Source: an uncultured Succinivibrio sp. (GTDB lineage: Bacteria > Pseudomonadota > Gammaproteobacteria > Enterobacterales > Succinivibrionaceae). Taken from it: a DNA stretch of 35,578 nt. Shown piece by piece: positions 25,521 to 32,844 of this stretch. The notes beneath the pieces are model-generated. The model saw only the letters and a program-made list of their open reading frames with translations. It did no database searches and was not told the origin of the DNA. Each line of letters begins with the position of its first letter. Position 1 is the stretch's first letter. The stretch is taken from NCBI GenBank assembly GCA_900767695.1, contig CAAGAC010000094.1, positions 1-35,578 of the forward strand, in the 5' to 3' direction. The translations under genes and the position numbers were made by a program.

Positions 25521-26327
25521 ATGAACAACTCTGACGATTCGGGCCGGGGAGGCTTTGGACTTGCTTTCAGGGAGGCCGCCGCATCCGCGCTTGTGCTCGC
25601 AGGGTGCGCTGCCGCGCTGCACTCGGCGCCTGCGGATGCCGCTGGAATGACCGTGAACGTCGGCACCGAGCCCGCGTTCGCTCCTTTTGAGTACACCGAC
25701 GAGAAGACCAAGGAGTTCGTCGGCTTCGACATGGACATCATCAAGGCCGTTGGCAAGGCGGGCGGCTTTGAGGTGAAGATCAGCTCCCTGCCCTTCGACG
25801 GGATCATCCCCGCAGTGCTCACCGGCACCATCGACGCGGCCATCTCCGCCATCACCATCACCGAGGAGCGCGCCAAGAAGGTCGACTTCACCGAGCCATA
25901 CTACGACGCAGGACTGGGTATCCTCATCAACAACAAGGTCAAGGACAGCGTGAAGTCCCAGGAGGATCTCAAGGGCAGGACGATCTGCGTGCAGATAGCC
26001 ACTTCAGGCGCGATGCTCGCCTCGAAGATCGAGGGCGCCAGGGTCACCCAGTTCAACTCCGCGCCCGAGACCTACATCGAGCTTGGAAAGGGCGGCTGCG
26101 ACGCGGTGATAAACGACTTCCCGGTGCACGCCTACTACATGGCAACGGCAAAGCCTGGCAACATCACCCTGCTCCCTGGCATGATCACCTCCGAGCAGTA
26201 CGGGATCATGATGTCCAAGTCCAAGCCCAAGGTGCAGGAGGCCATCAGGGCCGGCCTTGCAAAGATCAAGTCCGGCGGCACCTACGATGCCATTTACAGG
26301 AAGTGGTTTGGCGACGCCAGGCAGTGA
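25521..26327 (+). CDS. Periplasmic amino-acid-binding protein (SBP family 3), copy 3, possibly a lipoprotein
   Basis: 268 residues. The mature part matches copies 1 and 2 almost motif for motif (VNVGTEPAFAPFEYT, GFDMDIIKAV, ITITEERAKKVDFTEPYY, KGGCDAVINDFPVHAYYM). The N-terminus differs: a 16-residue hydrophilic lead is followed by SALVLAGCAAAL, where L-A-G-C at 26-29 fits a lipobox, so it may be lipid-anchored; cleavage near ADA-AG as an ordinary signal peptide is the alternative. Lipid-anchored solute-binding proteins are less usual in gram-negative bacteria. AGGAGA is seven bases before the ATG. No transporter partners follow; the gene converges with the gltX operon. Confidence 0.92.
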   Translation: MNNSDDSGRGGFGLAFREAAASALVLAGCAAALHSAPADAAGMTVNVGTEPAFAPFEYTDEKTKEFVGFDMDIIKAVGKAGGFEVKISSLPFDGIIPAVLTGTIDAAISAITITEERAKKVDFTEPYYDAGLGILINNKVKDSVKSQEDLKGRTICVQIATSGAMLASKIEGARVTQFNSAPETYIELGKGGCDAVINDFPVHAYYMATAKPGNITLLPGMITSEQYGIMMSKSKPKVQEAIRAGLAKIKSGGTYDAIYRKWFGDARQ

Positions 26328-26334
26328 CGATATG

Positions 26335-26357
26335 AAAAACCCCGCCAGGAGGCGGGG
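26335..26357 (-). terminator. Terminator of the gltX-to-PHP operon
   Basis: A 7-bp GC stem (26340-26346 with 26351-26357), then TTTTTCATA on the minus strand, 32 bases past the PHP stop. It lies 8 bases after the copy 3 stop and so may work for both directions. Confidence 0.7.
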
Positions 26358-26388
26358 CTGCGGCGGGGGCTGATCCTCAGGGCGGGGA

Positions 26389-27156
26389 TCAGTTCCCGCC
26401 CTTCTTCTCAAAGAACTCCCTCATCTCATTGATGCGCGGATGGCCGCGCCCCTCCAGGAAGTCGAGCACCTTGAGCGGGCTCGTGTTGATGATCTGGCTG
26501 TCATCAAGCCCCGCCTCGGCGATCACTTTCTCGGACTCCTCGAAGTTGCCCATGAAGTAGCTGATGTGGGCATCAGAACCCAATGAGACCGTGGTCCCGA
26601 TCTCCCTGCAGAGCCTTGCTATCTCGACGCAGTTCCCGTGTGATCCCATTCGGGTGTTGATGGAGGATGAGGAGTTGATCTCCAGCGCCACCCCGCACTC
26701 CCTGGCGCAGCGTGCGACCGCCTCATAGTCCGAGGGGTACTTCGCAACGCCCGGGTGGGAGATCACGTCCACAAGGCCCGACCTTATCACCTTCAGGAGC
26801 CTGCGCGTGTTGGCCCTGACGTCGTCGCTTGGCGGGAGGTTCGGGTGGAAGCCTGCGAGCACGATGTCGAGCTTTTCGGCAACCGACTCGTCGATGTCGA
26901 GGCTGCCGTCGTCCCTGATGTTGGCCTCGATGCCGCGCAGCACGGCGACGCCGCCGTCGCAGATGCGCGGCACCACGCCCATGTTGGTGAAGTGCCCGCG
27001 ATAGGGGCTGTCCTTGATGGCGGTGCCATGATCGGTGCAGGCGAACATCAAAAGGCCGTTCTTCGGGGCGCGGGCGATGCACTCCTCAAGCGTGCTGTAG
27101 GCGTGATCGCTTGCGATGGTGTGGGTGTGGAGATCCACGGGAAAGCGCTTGCTCAT
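26389..27156 (-). CDS. ycdX: PHP-domain phosphatase, YcdX family
   Basis: 255 residues, close to the 245 of E. coli YcdX. Metal-binding motifs of the PHP fold occur in order: VDLHTHT near the start, CTDHG, GIEANI, ISHPG, LEINSSSS and LGSDAHI. The barrel binds three metal ions and hydrolyses phosphate esters; the natural substrate of YcdX is not settled. The ATG has AGGAGG seven bases upstream and lies 9 bases after the stop of the HAD-Nudix gene, so it is the last cistron of the operon. The C-terminus (FFEKKGGN) is short and charged. Confidence 0.88.
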   Translation of the reverse strand: MSKRFPVDLHTHTIASDHAYSTLEECIARAPKNGLLMFACTDHGTAIKDSPYRGHFTNMGVVPRICDGGVAVLRGIEANIRDDGSLDIDESVAEKLDIVLAGFHPNLPPSDDVRANTRRLLKVIRSGLVDVISHPGVAKYPSDYEAVARCARECGVALEINSSSSINTRMGSHGNCVEIARLCREIGTTVSLGSDAHISYFMGNFEESEKVIAEAGLDDSQIINTSPLKVLDFLEGRGHPRINEMREFFEKKGGN

Positions 27157-27165
27157 GTCTCCCTC

Positions 27166-28449
27166 CTATTCGATGACGGGGCGCCAGGCCGGATCGGCGT
27201 GGGCCTCAAAGCACATGAGGATCTGATCCTCGGTGCAGGTGTCGAGCCGGAGCTGGTCCAGCGGCAGCTCGTCTCTTGCAAAGAACCTGCAGTCGCGCGT
27301 CTCGTCGGTGGGCTTGAAGTCCATCGGACCCTCGGCGCACTCGATGAAGAACTTGAGCACCCCGAATGTGAACTTCGGGGTGTTGTGGGCGTTGCGCTCC
27401 ATGACCGCGACGAGCTTTCTGAAGGAGGCCTGCATGCAGGCCTCCTCGCGCACTTCCTTCAAGGCATTGGAGACGGCGGTCTGGCCGTCGTCAAGCCAGC
27501 CGCCTGGGAGATCCCAGAGCCCCGAGTTCTCCTGGACCATGAGGATGCGGCCCTGGCGGTCGAACACCGCGGCGCGGGTGTCGAGCTTTGGGCAGGGGTA
27601 GCCGCGGTCTGAGGTGAAGGTCGCCTTGAGATCGCCTGCGTCCGGGCAGCGGTCTGAGACAATCTCGCGGGAGATCTCGGCGATGCGCTCGAAGCGCTCG
27701 CGGTCGAACTGGTTCTTCGAGTAGTGAAGCCCGGTCTGGCTGATGGCCGCAAGCTCGCGCGCCCAGGCAAACCACTGGGGAGGCTCCTCGCGGCTCGAGG
27801 TCACGGCCGCCGCGACGTCGTAGGGATCGGCAAAGTGCCAGCGGCACCTCAGGTGCTCGCGCCCCTCGTAGCCCCAGAGCGCCAGCCCGAAGTCGCATCC
27901 TGCGGCGCGGGCGCTTGCAAAGTCAGAGGCGGTGTCGCCGATGTAGAGGATCTCCGAGGGCCTCACCCCCGCCATCTCCGCGCACTTTACGAGCGGATCG
28001 GCGTAGGGCTTGCCGCGCCTAGTGTCCTCGGCGCAGACCGAGAAGTCGAAGAGATCGCGAAGCTCCTCTGGGAAGGTCGCGGCCTTCTGCCCCAGGATCT
28101 GCTCGCCGCGGCGATCGCGCGAGGTGACGATGGCGGTCCTGATGCCAAGCCTTCTTATGAACCTGACAGCCTCGGCAAGGCGCGGAAAGATCCTTATCCC
28201 CTCGGCGTGGGCCATGACGTCCGTGTACCACTCGGAGACCCCGCCTGGGATCTCGTCCTCGGAGAACCCCAGCTGCCTTAGCGAGTAGTCCGCCGGGGTG
28301 CCCGCGTAGCGCAGGAGGGTCTGGTAGGTCTCATCCCCAAGCCTGCCCCTTGATTTGAGCATGTCGAGGAGGCCCTGGATGTTTGCCGGGGTGCTGTCGT
28401 AGATGGTCCCGTCGAGATCGAAGACCGCGTAGGCGTACTGGCCTTTCAC
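27166..28449 (-). CDS. HAD hydrolase fused to a Nudix hydrolase
   Basis: 427 residues in two halves. Residues 1-215 are a phosphoglycolate-phosphatase-like HAD: FDLDGTIYDS with D11/D13, TS at 109-110, K147 and GDTASD at 171-176. Residues 225-270 (WARELAAISQTGLHYSKNQF, DRERFERIAEISREI) match the N-terminal domain of ADP-ribose-type Nudix enzymes, and 290-427 is the Nudix fold. The Nudix box starts at G317 and keeps E332, E335 and E336, but has Q323 for E, K331 for R and C338 for G. The core metal ligands remain, so activity is possible. A phosphohydrolase plus a nucleotide-diphosphate hydrolase in one chain could act in sequence on one metabolite (inference). Its start overlaps the trmO stop by ATGA. 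Confidence 0.85.
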   Translation of the reverse strand: MKGQYAYAVFDLDGTIYDSTPANIQGLLDMLKSRGRLGDETYQTLLRYAGTPADYSLRQLGFSEDEIPGGVSEWYTDVMAHAEGIRIFPRLAEAVRFIRRLGIRTAIVTSRDRRGEQILGQKAATFPEELRDLFDFSVCAEDTRRGKPYADPLVKCAEMAGVRPSEILYIGDTASDFASARAAGCDFGLALWGYEGREHLRCRWHFADPYDVAAAVTSSREEPPQWFAWARELAAISQTGLHYSKNQFDRERFERIAEISREIVSDRCPDAGDLKATFTSDRGYPCPKLDTRAAVFDRQGRILMVQENSGLWDLPGGWLDDGQTAVSNALKEVREEACMQASFRKLVAVMERNAHNTPKFTFGVLKFFIECAEGPMDFKPTDETRDCRFFARDELPLDQLRLDTCTEDQILMCFEAHADPAWRPVIE

Positions 28450-29171
28450 TTGCTTTTCTCCTTGGGCTCTTGGCCTTGCTGGATCTTTGCGTCGATGACG
28501 CGCACTTTTCCGCCTGAGACGGTGAAGCGCACGTTGCGCCCGTAGAGCAGCGCCCCGTACACGCGCTCATCGTCGCCTCTGTAGGCAGGGCGCGGATCCT
28601 GCGCCAGCGTCTCCTCGACCGCGGCGGCCTCGTCCTCGGAAAGGGAGGAGAGATCCGCGCGCGCCTCGTCCGTGAACGCGACCTCAAGCTCGGGCGGGCG
28701 CGCCGCGGCAAAGCCGCCTTTGGCGCCGGGGATGCTGTCCGAGAACGGGATGTAGGGCTTGATGTCGACCACCGGCGTGCCGTCGGTGAAGTCACCGCCA
28801 GAGATCTCGAGCACCGCCCTGCCCGCCTCGTCGCGGGTTATGGCGTCGAGCCTGACTGCGGAGAGGCCCAGCCTCGAGGGGCGGTAGGGCGAGCGCGTGG
28901 CGAACACGCCCTCGCGCTCGTTGCCACCGAGCCTGGGCGGCCGCACCGTGGCCTTGAAGGGGCCGTTCGGAATGCGGTCGAACACGAAGATCACGAAGAT
29001 GTGCGAGAAGCCCTCAAGGCCCCTGAAGGCCTCGGGATCCCCGTAGGGGTCGTGGAAGCGGATCTCGCAGCGCGCGTGCATCGCCAGCCTTGGCTGGCGG
29101 GGCACGGCGAACTTCTCGCCGTAGGGCGAGCGCACGCGCCCGATCACGGGGACGGACGCGCTCTCCGTCAC
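28446..29171 (-). CDS. trmO: tRNA (N6-threonylcarbamoyladenosine-37-N6)-methyltransferase TrmO
   Basis: 241 residues, against 235 in E. coli. The beta-barrel TsaA domain is complete: IGRVRSPYGEKFAVPRQP, EGFSHIFVIFVFD, RPPRLGGNEREGVFATRSPYRPSRLGLS and KPYIPFSD. The RSP-x-RP stretch and NxxxGVFATRSP are SAM- and tRNA-binding hallmarks. It methylates t6A37 of threonine tRNA to m6t6A, using SAM. The C-terminal region (ADLSSLSEDEAAAV to DAKIQQG) is the usual proteobacterial appendage. The ATG overlaps the rcsF stop (ATGA), and the rcsF-trmO order is that of E. coli. Confidence 0.93.
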   Translation of the reverse strand: MTESASVPVIGRVRSPYGEKFAVPRQPRLAMHARCEIRFHDPYGDPEAFRGLEGFSHIFVIFVFDRIPNGPFKATVRPPRLGGNEREGVFATRSPYRPSRLGLSAVRLDAITRDEAGRAVLEISGGDFTDGTPVVDIKPYIPFSDSIPGAKGGFAAARPPELEVAFTDEARADLSSLSEDEAAAVEETLAQDPRPAYRGDDERVYGALLYGRNVRFTVSGGKVRVIDAKIQQGQEPKEKSK

Positions 29172-29548
29172 TTGCCGTCCTGGATGATGAGGGCGTCGCC
29201 GTAGCAGGTGTAGGACACGAGGCAGGCAGGCGTGTTCTCAAGTCTCACGCACTTTGAAAAGCGCACTGCGTTGGCGCCCATGTCCACCGCCTTGATCCTG
29301 GCGGCGGTGCGCGCCTCCGCCGCGGTCGCGACCGGCTCGTGCTCCTTTGCCTGGCATGATAGCCCGGTGACCTCGCCCTTGACCTTGTAGGCGATGCCTT
29401 CGAGATCGGAGCTCTCGACCACCCTCGCCCCCGAGGGCTTGTAGTAGTCCTTGAAGTTCGAGGGATCGAGGTTGGTGTGGAACGAGTAGCCGCTGCACCC
29501 TGCGATGAAAAGGGCGAGGAGAGCGGCGGTGGTGGCTGCAGTCTTCAT
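29168..29548 (-). CDS. rcsF: RcsF-like outer-membrane stress-sensing lipoprotein
   Basis: 126 residues. The signal sequence AALLALFIAGC has a lipobox (I-A-G-C, Cys18), so the mature protein is lipid-anchored. The C-terminal domain matches RcsF: GEVTGLSCQA, ARIKAVDMGANAVRFSKC, TPACLVSYTCYGDAL. Cys65, Cys100, Cys109 and Cys115 correspond to the four cysteines forming RcsF's two non-consecutive disulfides. In enterobacteria it senses envelope damage and signals through IgaA to the Rcs phosphorelay; those partners are not in this window. The start at 29548 has AAGGAG eight bases upstream; the longer frame overlaps gltX and is not used. It sits 4 bases after the gltX stop and overlaps trmO, so it is embedded in the operon. 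Confidence 0.9.
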   Translation of the reverse strand: MKTAATTAALLALFIAGCSGYSFHTNLDPSNFKDYYKPSGARVVESSDLEGIAYKVKGEVTGLSCQAKEHEPVATAAEARTAARIKAVDMGANAVRFSKCVRLENTPACLVSYTCYGDALIIQDGK

Positions 29549-29552
29549 GGGA

Positions 29553-30959
29553 TCACTCCTTTGAGAAGGCGGCGATGGCCTTCTCGATGCGGGAGAGCGC
29601 TCTCTCGCGCCCGACGAGCACCAATGTGTCGCCGATGCCCGGGGAGGCGGCGCCGCCGGTGAGCGCGATGCGCAGCGGCTGGCCGACCTGGCCCATGCCA
29701 ACGCCCTTGTCGGATGCAAGCTTCTCAAGCGCCGCGTCGATGGCCGCGGCGTCCCAGCCCTGCTGGGCCTTGAGCACCTCAAGCGATGCCTTGAGGATGT
29801 CGACGCTGCCATCCTTTATCCACTTCTTAACGGCCTTGGGCTCGTAGGCATCGAAGTCCTCGTAGTAGCAGCGGGCCTTCTGCGCCATCTCCTTGAGAGT
29901 GTGGGCGCGCTCGGCGTAGGCCTTGACCACGAGCGCCGGCTCAGGGCCCTTGGAGAGGTCCTTGACGCCCTGGCGCTCAAGGTGCCAGGCAAGCTCCTCG
30001 CCGACTTCCTCTGCCGGGAGGGTCTTCATGTAGTGGGCGTTGATCCAGTCGAGCTTCTTGGTGTTGAAGCCCGACGCGCTCTTGGTGATGGCGTCGAGCG
30101 TGAAGTCGCGGATCATCTCCTCGCGCGTGAAGATCTCCTGATCGCCGTGGGACCAGCCCAGGCGCACGAGGTAGTTCACGAGCGCGTCGGGCAAGTAGCC
30201 GTCCTCGCGGTACTGCATCACGCTCACCGCGCCGTGGCGCTTGGAGAGCTTGGCCCCGTCGTCGCCCAGGATCATCGCCAGGTGGCAGAACTCCGGCACC
30301 TTCGCGCCCAGGGCGTGGTAGAGGTTTATCTGGCGCGGGGTGTTGTTGACGTGGTCGTCGCCGCGGATCACGTGGGTGATCCCCATGTCGACGTCGTCCA
30401 CCACCACGCAGAAGTTGTAGGTGGGGGTGCCGTCCGAGCGCTGGATGATGAAGTCGTCAAGCTCGCTGTTCTGGAACTCGACATGGCCCTTGACCGCGTC
30501 GTCGAAGGACACGGTGCCCTCGGTGGGGTTTCTGAAGCGGATGACGTAGGGCTCGTCGGGGGAGTGCCCCTCCTGGTGGTCGCGGCAGTGGCCGTCGTAG
30601 CGCGGCTTCTCGCCGCGCTGCATCTGGTCTGCGCGCAGCTTCTCGAGGCGCTCCTTGGTGCACCAGCACTTGTAGGCCTTGCCCTCGTCAAGGAGCTTCT
30701 GGATCACCTCGCGGTAGCGGTCGAAGCGTTTGGTCTGGTAGTAGGGGCCCTCGTCCCAGTCGAGCTTCAGCCACTTCATCGACTCGATGATCGCGTCGAT
30801 GGCCGGCTGGGTCGAGCGCTCGCGGTCCGTGTCCTCTATGCGCAGCACGAACTTGCCGCCGCAGTGGCGGGCGTAGAGCCACGAGAAAAGCGCCGTCCTG
30901 GCGCCGCCCACATGGAGGTACCCGGTTGGGGAGGGAGCGAATCTGGTCTTGACTTGCAT
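29553..30959 (-). CDS. gltX: Glutamyl-tRNA synthetase
   Basis: 468 residues, class I synthetase. SPTGYLHVGGARTALF carries the HIGH-type motif (HVGG, 16-19), AKLSKRHG (236-243) is the KMSKS equivalent, and C98, C100 and C125 with a nearby His reproduce the zinc site of E. coli GluRS. It charges tRNA-Glu in the cytoplasm. A longer frame starts at 31013, but MQVKTRFAPSPTG at 30959 is the family N-terminus; AAGGGG is a modest ribosome site. On the minus strand TGGTAAAAT (31004-31012) is a possible extended -10 about 45 bases upstream. It is the first gene of a five-gene operon with rcsF, trmO, the HAD-Nudix fusion and the PHP phosphatase. Confidence 0.97.
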   Translation of the reverse strand: MQVKTRFAPSPTGYLHVGGARTALFSWLYARHCGGKFVLRIEDTDRERSTQPAIDAIIESMKWLKLDWDEGPYYQTKRFDRYREVIQKLLDEGKAYKCWCTKERLEKLRADQMQRGEKPRYDGHCRDHQEGHSPDEPYVIRFRNPTEGTVSFDDAVKGHVEFQNSELDDFIIQRSDGTPTYNFCVVVDDVDMGITHVIRGDDHVNNTPRQINLYHALGAKVPEFCHLAMILGDDGAKLSKRHGAVSVMQYREDGYLPDALVNYLVRLGWSHGDQEIFTREEMIRDFTLDAITKSASGFNTKKLDWINAHYMKTLPAEEVGEELAWHLERQGVKDLSKGPEPALVVKAYAERAHTLKEMAQKARCYYEDFDAYEPKAVKKWIKDGSVDILKASLEVLKAQQGWDAAAIDAALEKLASDKGVGMGQVGQPLRIALTGGAASPGIGDTLVLVGRERALSRIEKAIAAFSKE

Positions 30960-31124
30960 GGTGTTGAGCCCCTTGATGTTGAATCCTGCAAACTTGAACG
31001 CGTATTTTACCACCCATGCCCCGCTCGGGCGGGCGCGCCGCGGCGTGGTACTATTTCCCCATAGACTCTGATTTTTTCCCTTTGTGCGCCCTGACGCGGC
31101 GCACCCGCCGCGGGGGTTGTTGAA

Positions 31125-32816
31125 GTGTCAGCCAAGCCAGCCAGAGCGCCCAGGACCGTGAGGCGCAGGACCGCCGTGCTCAAGGGCACGCCGGCCAGCC
31201 GGGGCATCGCCTTCGGGCGCATCAGCTTCCTCAAGAGGATCTCCTCCTCGCCCGAGAAGCGCGCCGTGCGCGACGCCAGGGCCGAGGTCGAGCGCTTCGA
31301 GAAGGCACGCGTCCACGCCATCTCCCAGCTCGGCACCCTCTACGAGGTCTCGCTTGAGAAGATCGGCGAGCAGAACGCCGTGGTCTTCCAGATCCACCAG
31401 ATGATGCTCGAGGATCCCGACTACGTGAACTCGATCCACGAGCTCATCACCAGGGAGAAGGTCAACGCCGAGTACGCCGTGGACCAGGTGGCGCGCCGCT
31501 TCGAGAAGCAGTTCCGCTCGATGGACAACGACTACATGCAGGGCCGCGCCTCCGACGTCGTCGACATCTCCCGCCGCGTCAACGAGATCCTGATGATGCA
31601 CTCGGGGCAGATGCGCAAGAAGAGCGTGAGCATCGGCTCGGAGGACGGCCCCGTGATCCTCGCGACCGACGATCTGGCCCCGTCCGAGACCGTGCAGCTC
31701 GATCCCTCCAAGGTCACCGGCATCCTCACCTCGGCTGGCTCCACCCGCTCGCACACCGTGATCTTCGCGAGGACGATGGCCCTGCCCGCGGTCATCTGCC
31801 TTGGCGAGGAGAAGCTCACCCCAGCGCTCGAGGGCCACGAGGCGATCATCGACGGCGCCACCGGCACCGTGATAGTAGATCCCGACCGGGCCATCGTGCG
31901 CGAGTACACCGAGCGCAAGCGCACCGACGACGCCCAGCGCGCGCACCTGGAGCAGTTCCGCGGCAAGAAGACCGTCACGCTTGGCGGGCGCGAGATCAAG
32001 CTCTACGCCAACGCCGGATCGCTTGCCGATCTCGATCTCGTGAAGGCCTCTGACGCCGAGGGCATCGGGCTTTTCCGCAGCGAGTACATCTACCTCTCAA
32101 GCTCAGACTTCCCCACCGAGGACTACCAGTTCGACATCTACCGCAAGGTCCTGCGCGAGATGAAGGGCAAGCGCGTGATCATAAGGACGCTGGACATCGG
32201 CGCGGACAAGACCGCCGACTATTTCATGCTCAAGCCCGAGAACAACCCGGCGATGGGCGTGAGGGCGGTGAGGCTGTGCCTTGAGAACGTCCACCTCTTC
32301 AAGACCCAGCTGCGCGCGCTCTACCGCGCCTCGGTCTACGGCACGCTCGGGATCATGATCCCGATGATCACTTCCGTTGAGGAAGTTAAGAAGTGCCGCG
32401 AGATCTGCTCGGAGGTCATGGCCGACCTCAAGGCCCAGGGCATGCCCTACAGCGACAATGTCGAGTTCGGGATCATGGTCGAGACCCCGGCCGCCGCGCT
32501 CATCAGCGACGAGCTCGCGCCGCTCGTGGACTTCTTCTCGATAGGCACCAACGATCTCACCCAGTTCACGCTCGCGGCCGACCGCCAGAACGCGTCGCTC
32601 GCCCCCTACCTCAGCTCCTCGCACCACGCGGTGATGAGGCTCATAGACATGACCGTGCGCAACGCGCACGCGGCCGGGATCTGGGTCGGGCTGTGCGGCG
32701 AGGCCGCCTCCGACGAGCAGTTCACCGCAAAGCTCGTGCAGATGGGCATCGACGAGCTTTCAGTAGTGCCCTCGAGCATCCTCAGGCTCAGGGCCACCAT
32801 TTCAACTATCGGATGA
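31125..32816 (+). CDS. ptsI: Phosphoenolpyruvate-protein phosphotransferase (PTS enzyme I)
   Basis: 563 residues. The N-terminal half has the swivelling phosphohistidine domain, LTSAGSTRSHTVIFARTMALPAV, with the phosphorylated His at 210. The C-terminal TIM barrel binds PEP: GIGLFRSEYIYLSS, TLDIGADK, NPAMGVRAVRLCL, MVETPAAALISDELA, FFSIGTNDLTQF and GLCGEAAS with catalytic Cys524. It moves phosphate from PEP to HPr and starts all PTS sugar uptake. The GTG at 31125 adds about 20 basic residues (RAPRTVRRR) before the usual N-terminus; a GTG inside this stretch could be the real start. No ptsH or crr gene adjoins. TGGTACTAT at 31046-31054 is a possible extended -10. The kinase gene follows after 28 bases, so they are likely co-transcribed. 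Confidence 0.95.
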   Translation: MSAKPARAPRTVRRRTAVLKGTPASRGIAFGRISFLKRISSSPEKRAVRDARAEVERFEKARVHAISQLGTLYEVSLEKIGEQNAVVFQIHQMMLEDPDYVNSIHELITREKVNAEYAVDQVARRFEKQFRSMDNDYMQGRASDVVDISRRVNEILMMHSGQMRKKSVSIGSEDGPVILATDDLAPSETVQLDPSKVTGILTSAGSTRSHTVIFARTMALPAVICLGEEKLTPALEGHEAIIDGATGTVIVDPDRAIVREYTERKRTDDAQRAHLEQFRGKKTVTLGGREIKLYANAGSLADLDLVKASDAEGIGLFRSEYIYLSSSDFPTEDYQFDIYRKVLREMKGKRVIIRTLDIGADKTADYFMLKPENNPAMGVRAVRLCLENVHLFKTQLRALYRASVYGTLGIMIPMITSVEEVKKCREICSEVMADLKAQGMPYSDNVEFGIMVETPAAALISDELAPLVDFFSIGTNDLTQFTLAADRQNASLAPYLSSSHHAVMRLIDMTVRNAHAAGIWVGLCGEAASDEQFTAKLVQMGIDELSVVPSSILRLRATISTIG

Positions 32817-32844
32817 CGCACAAGCCATCCTGGAGAGTAATGCC

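Noticed and set aside
29901..31064. Plus-strand open frame of 387 codons antisense to gltX
   Set aside because: Val/Leu/Ala-rich mirror of the gltX codons; no family motif and no ribosome site.
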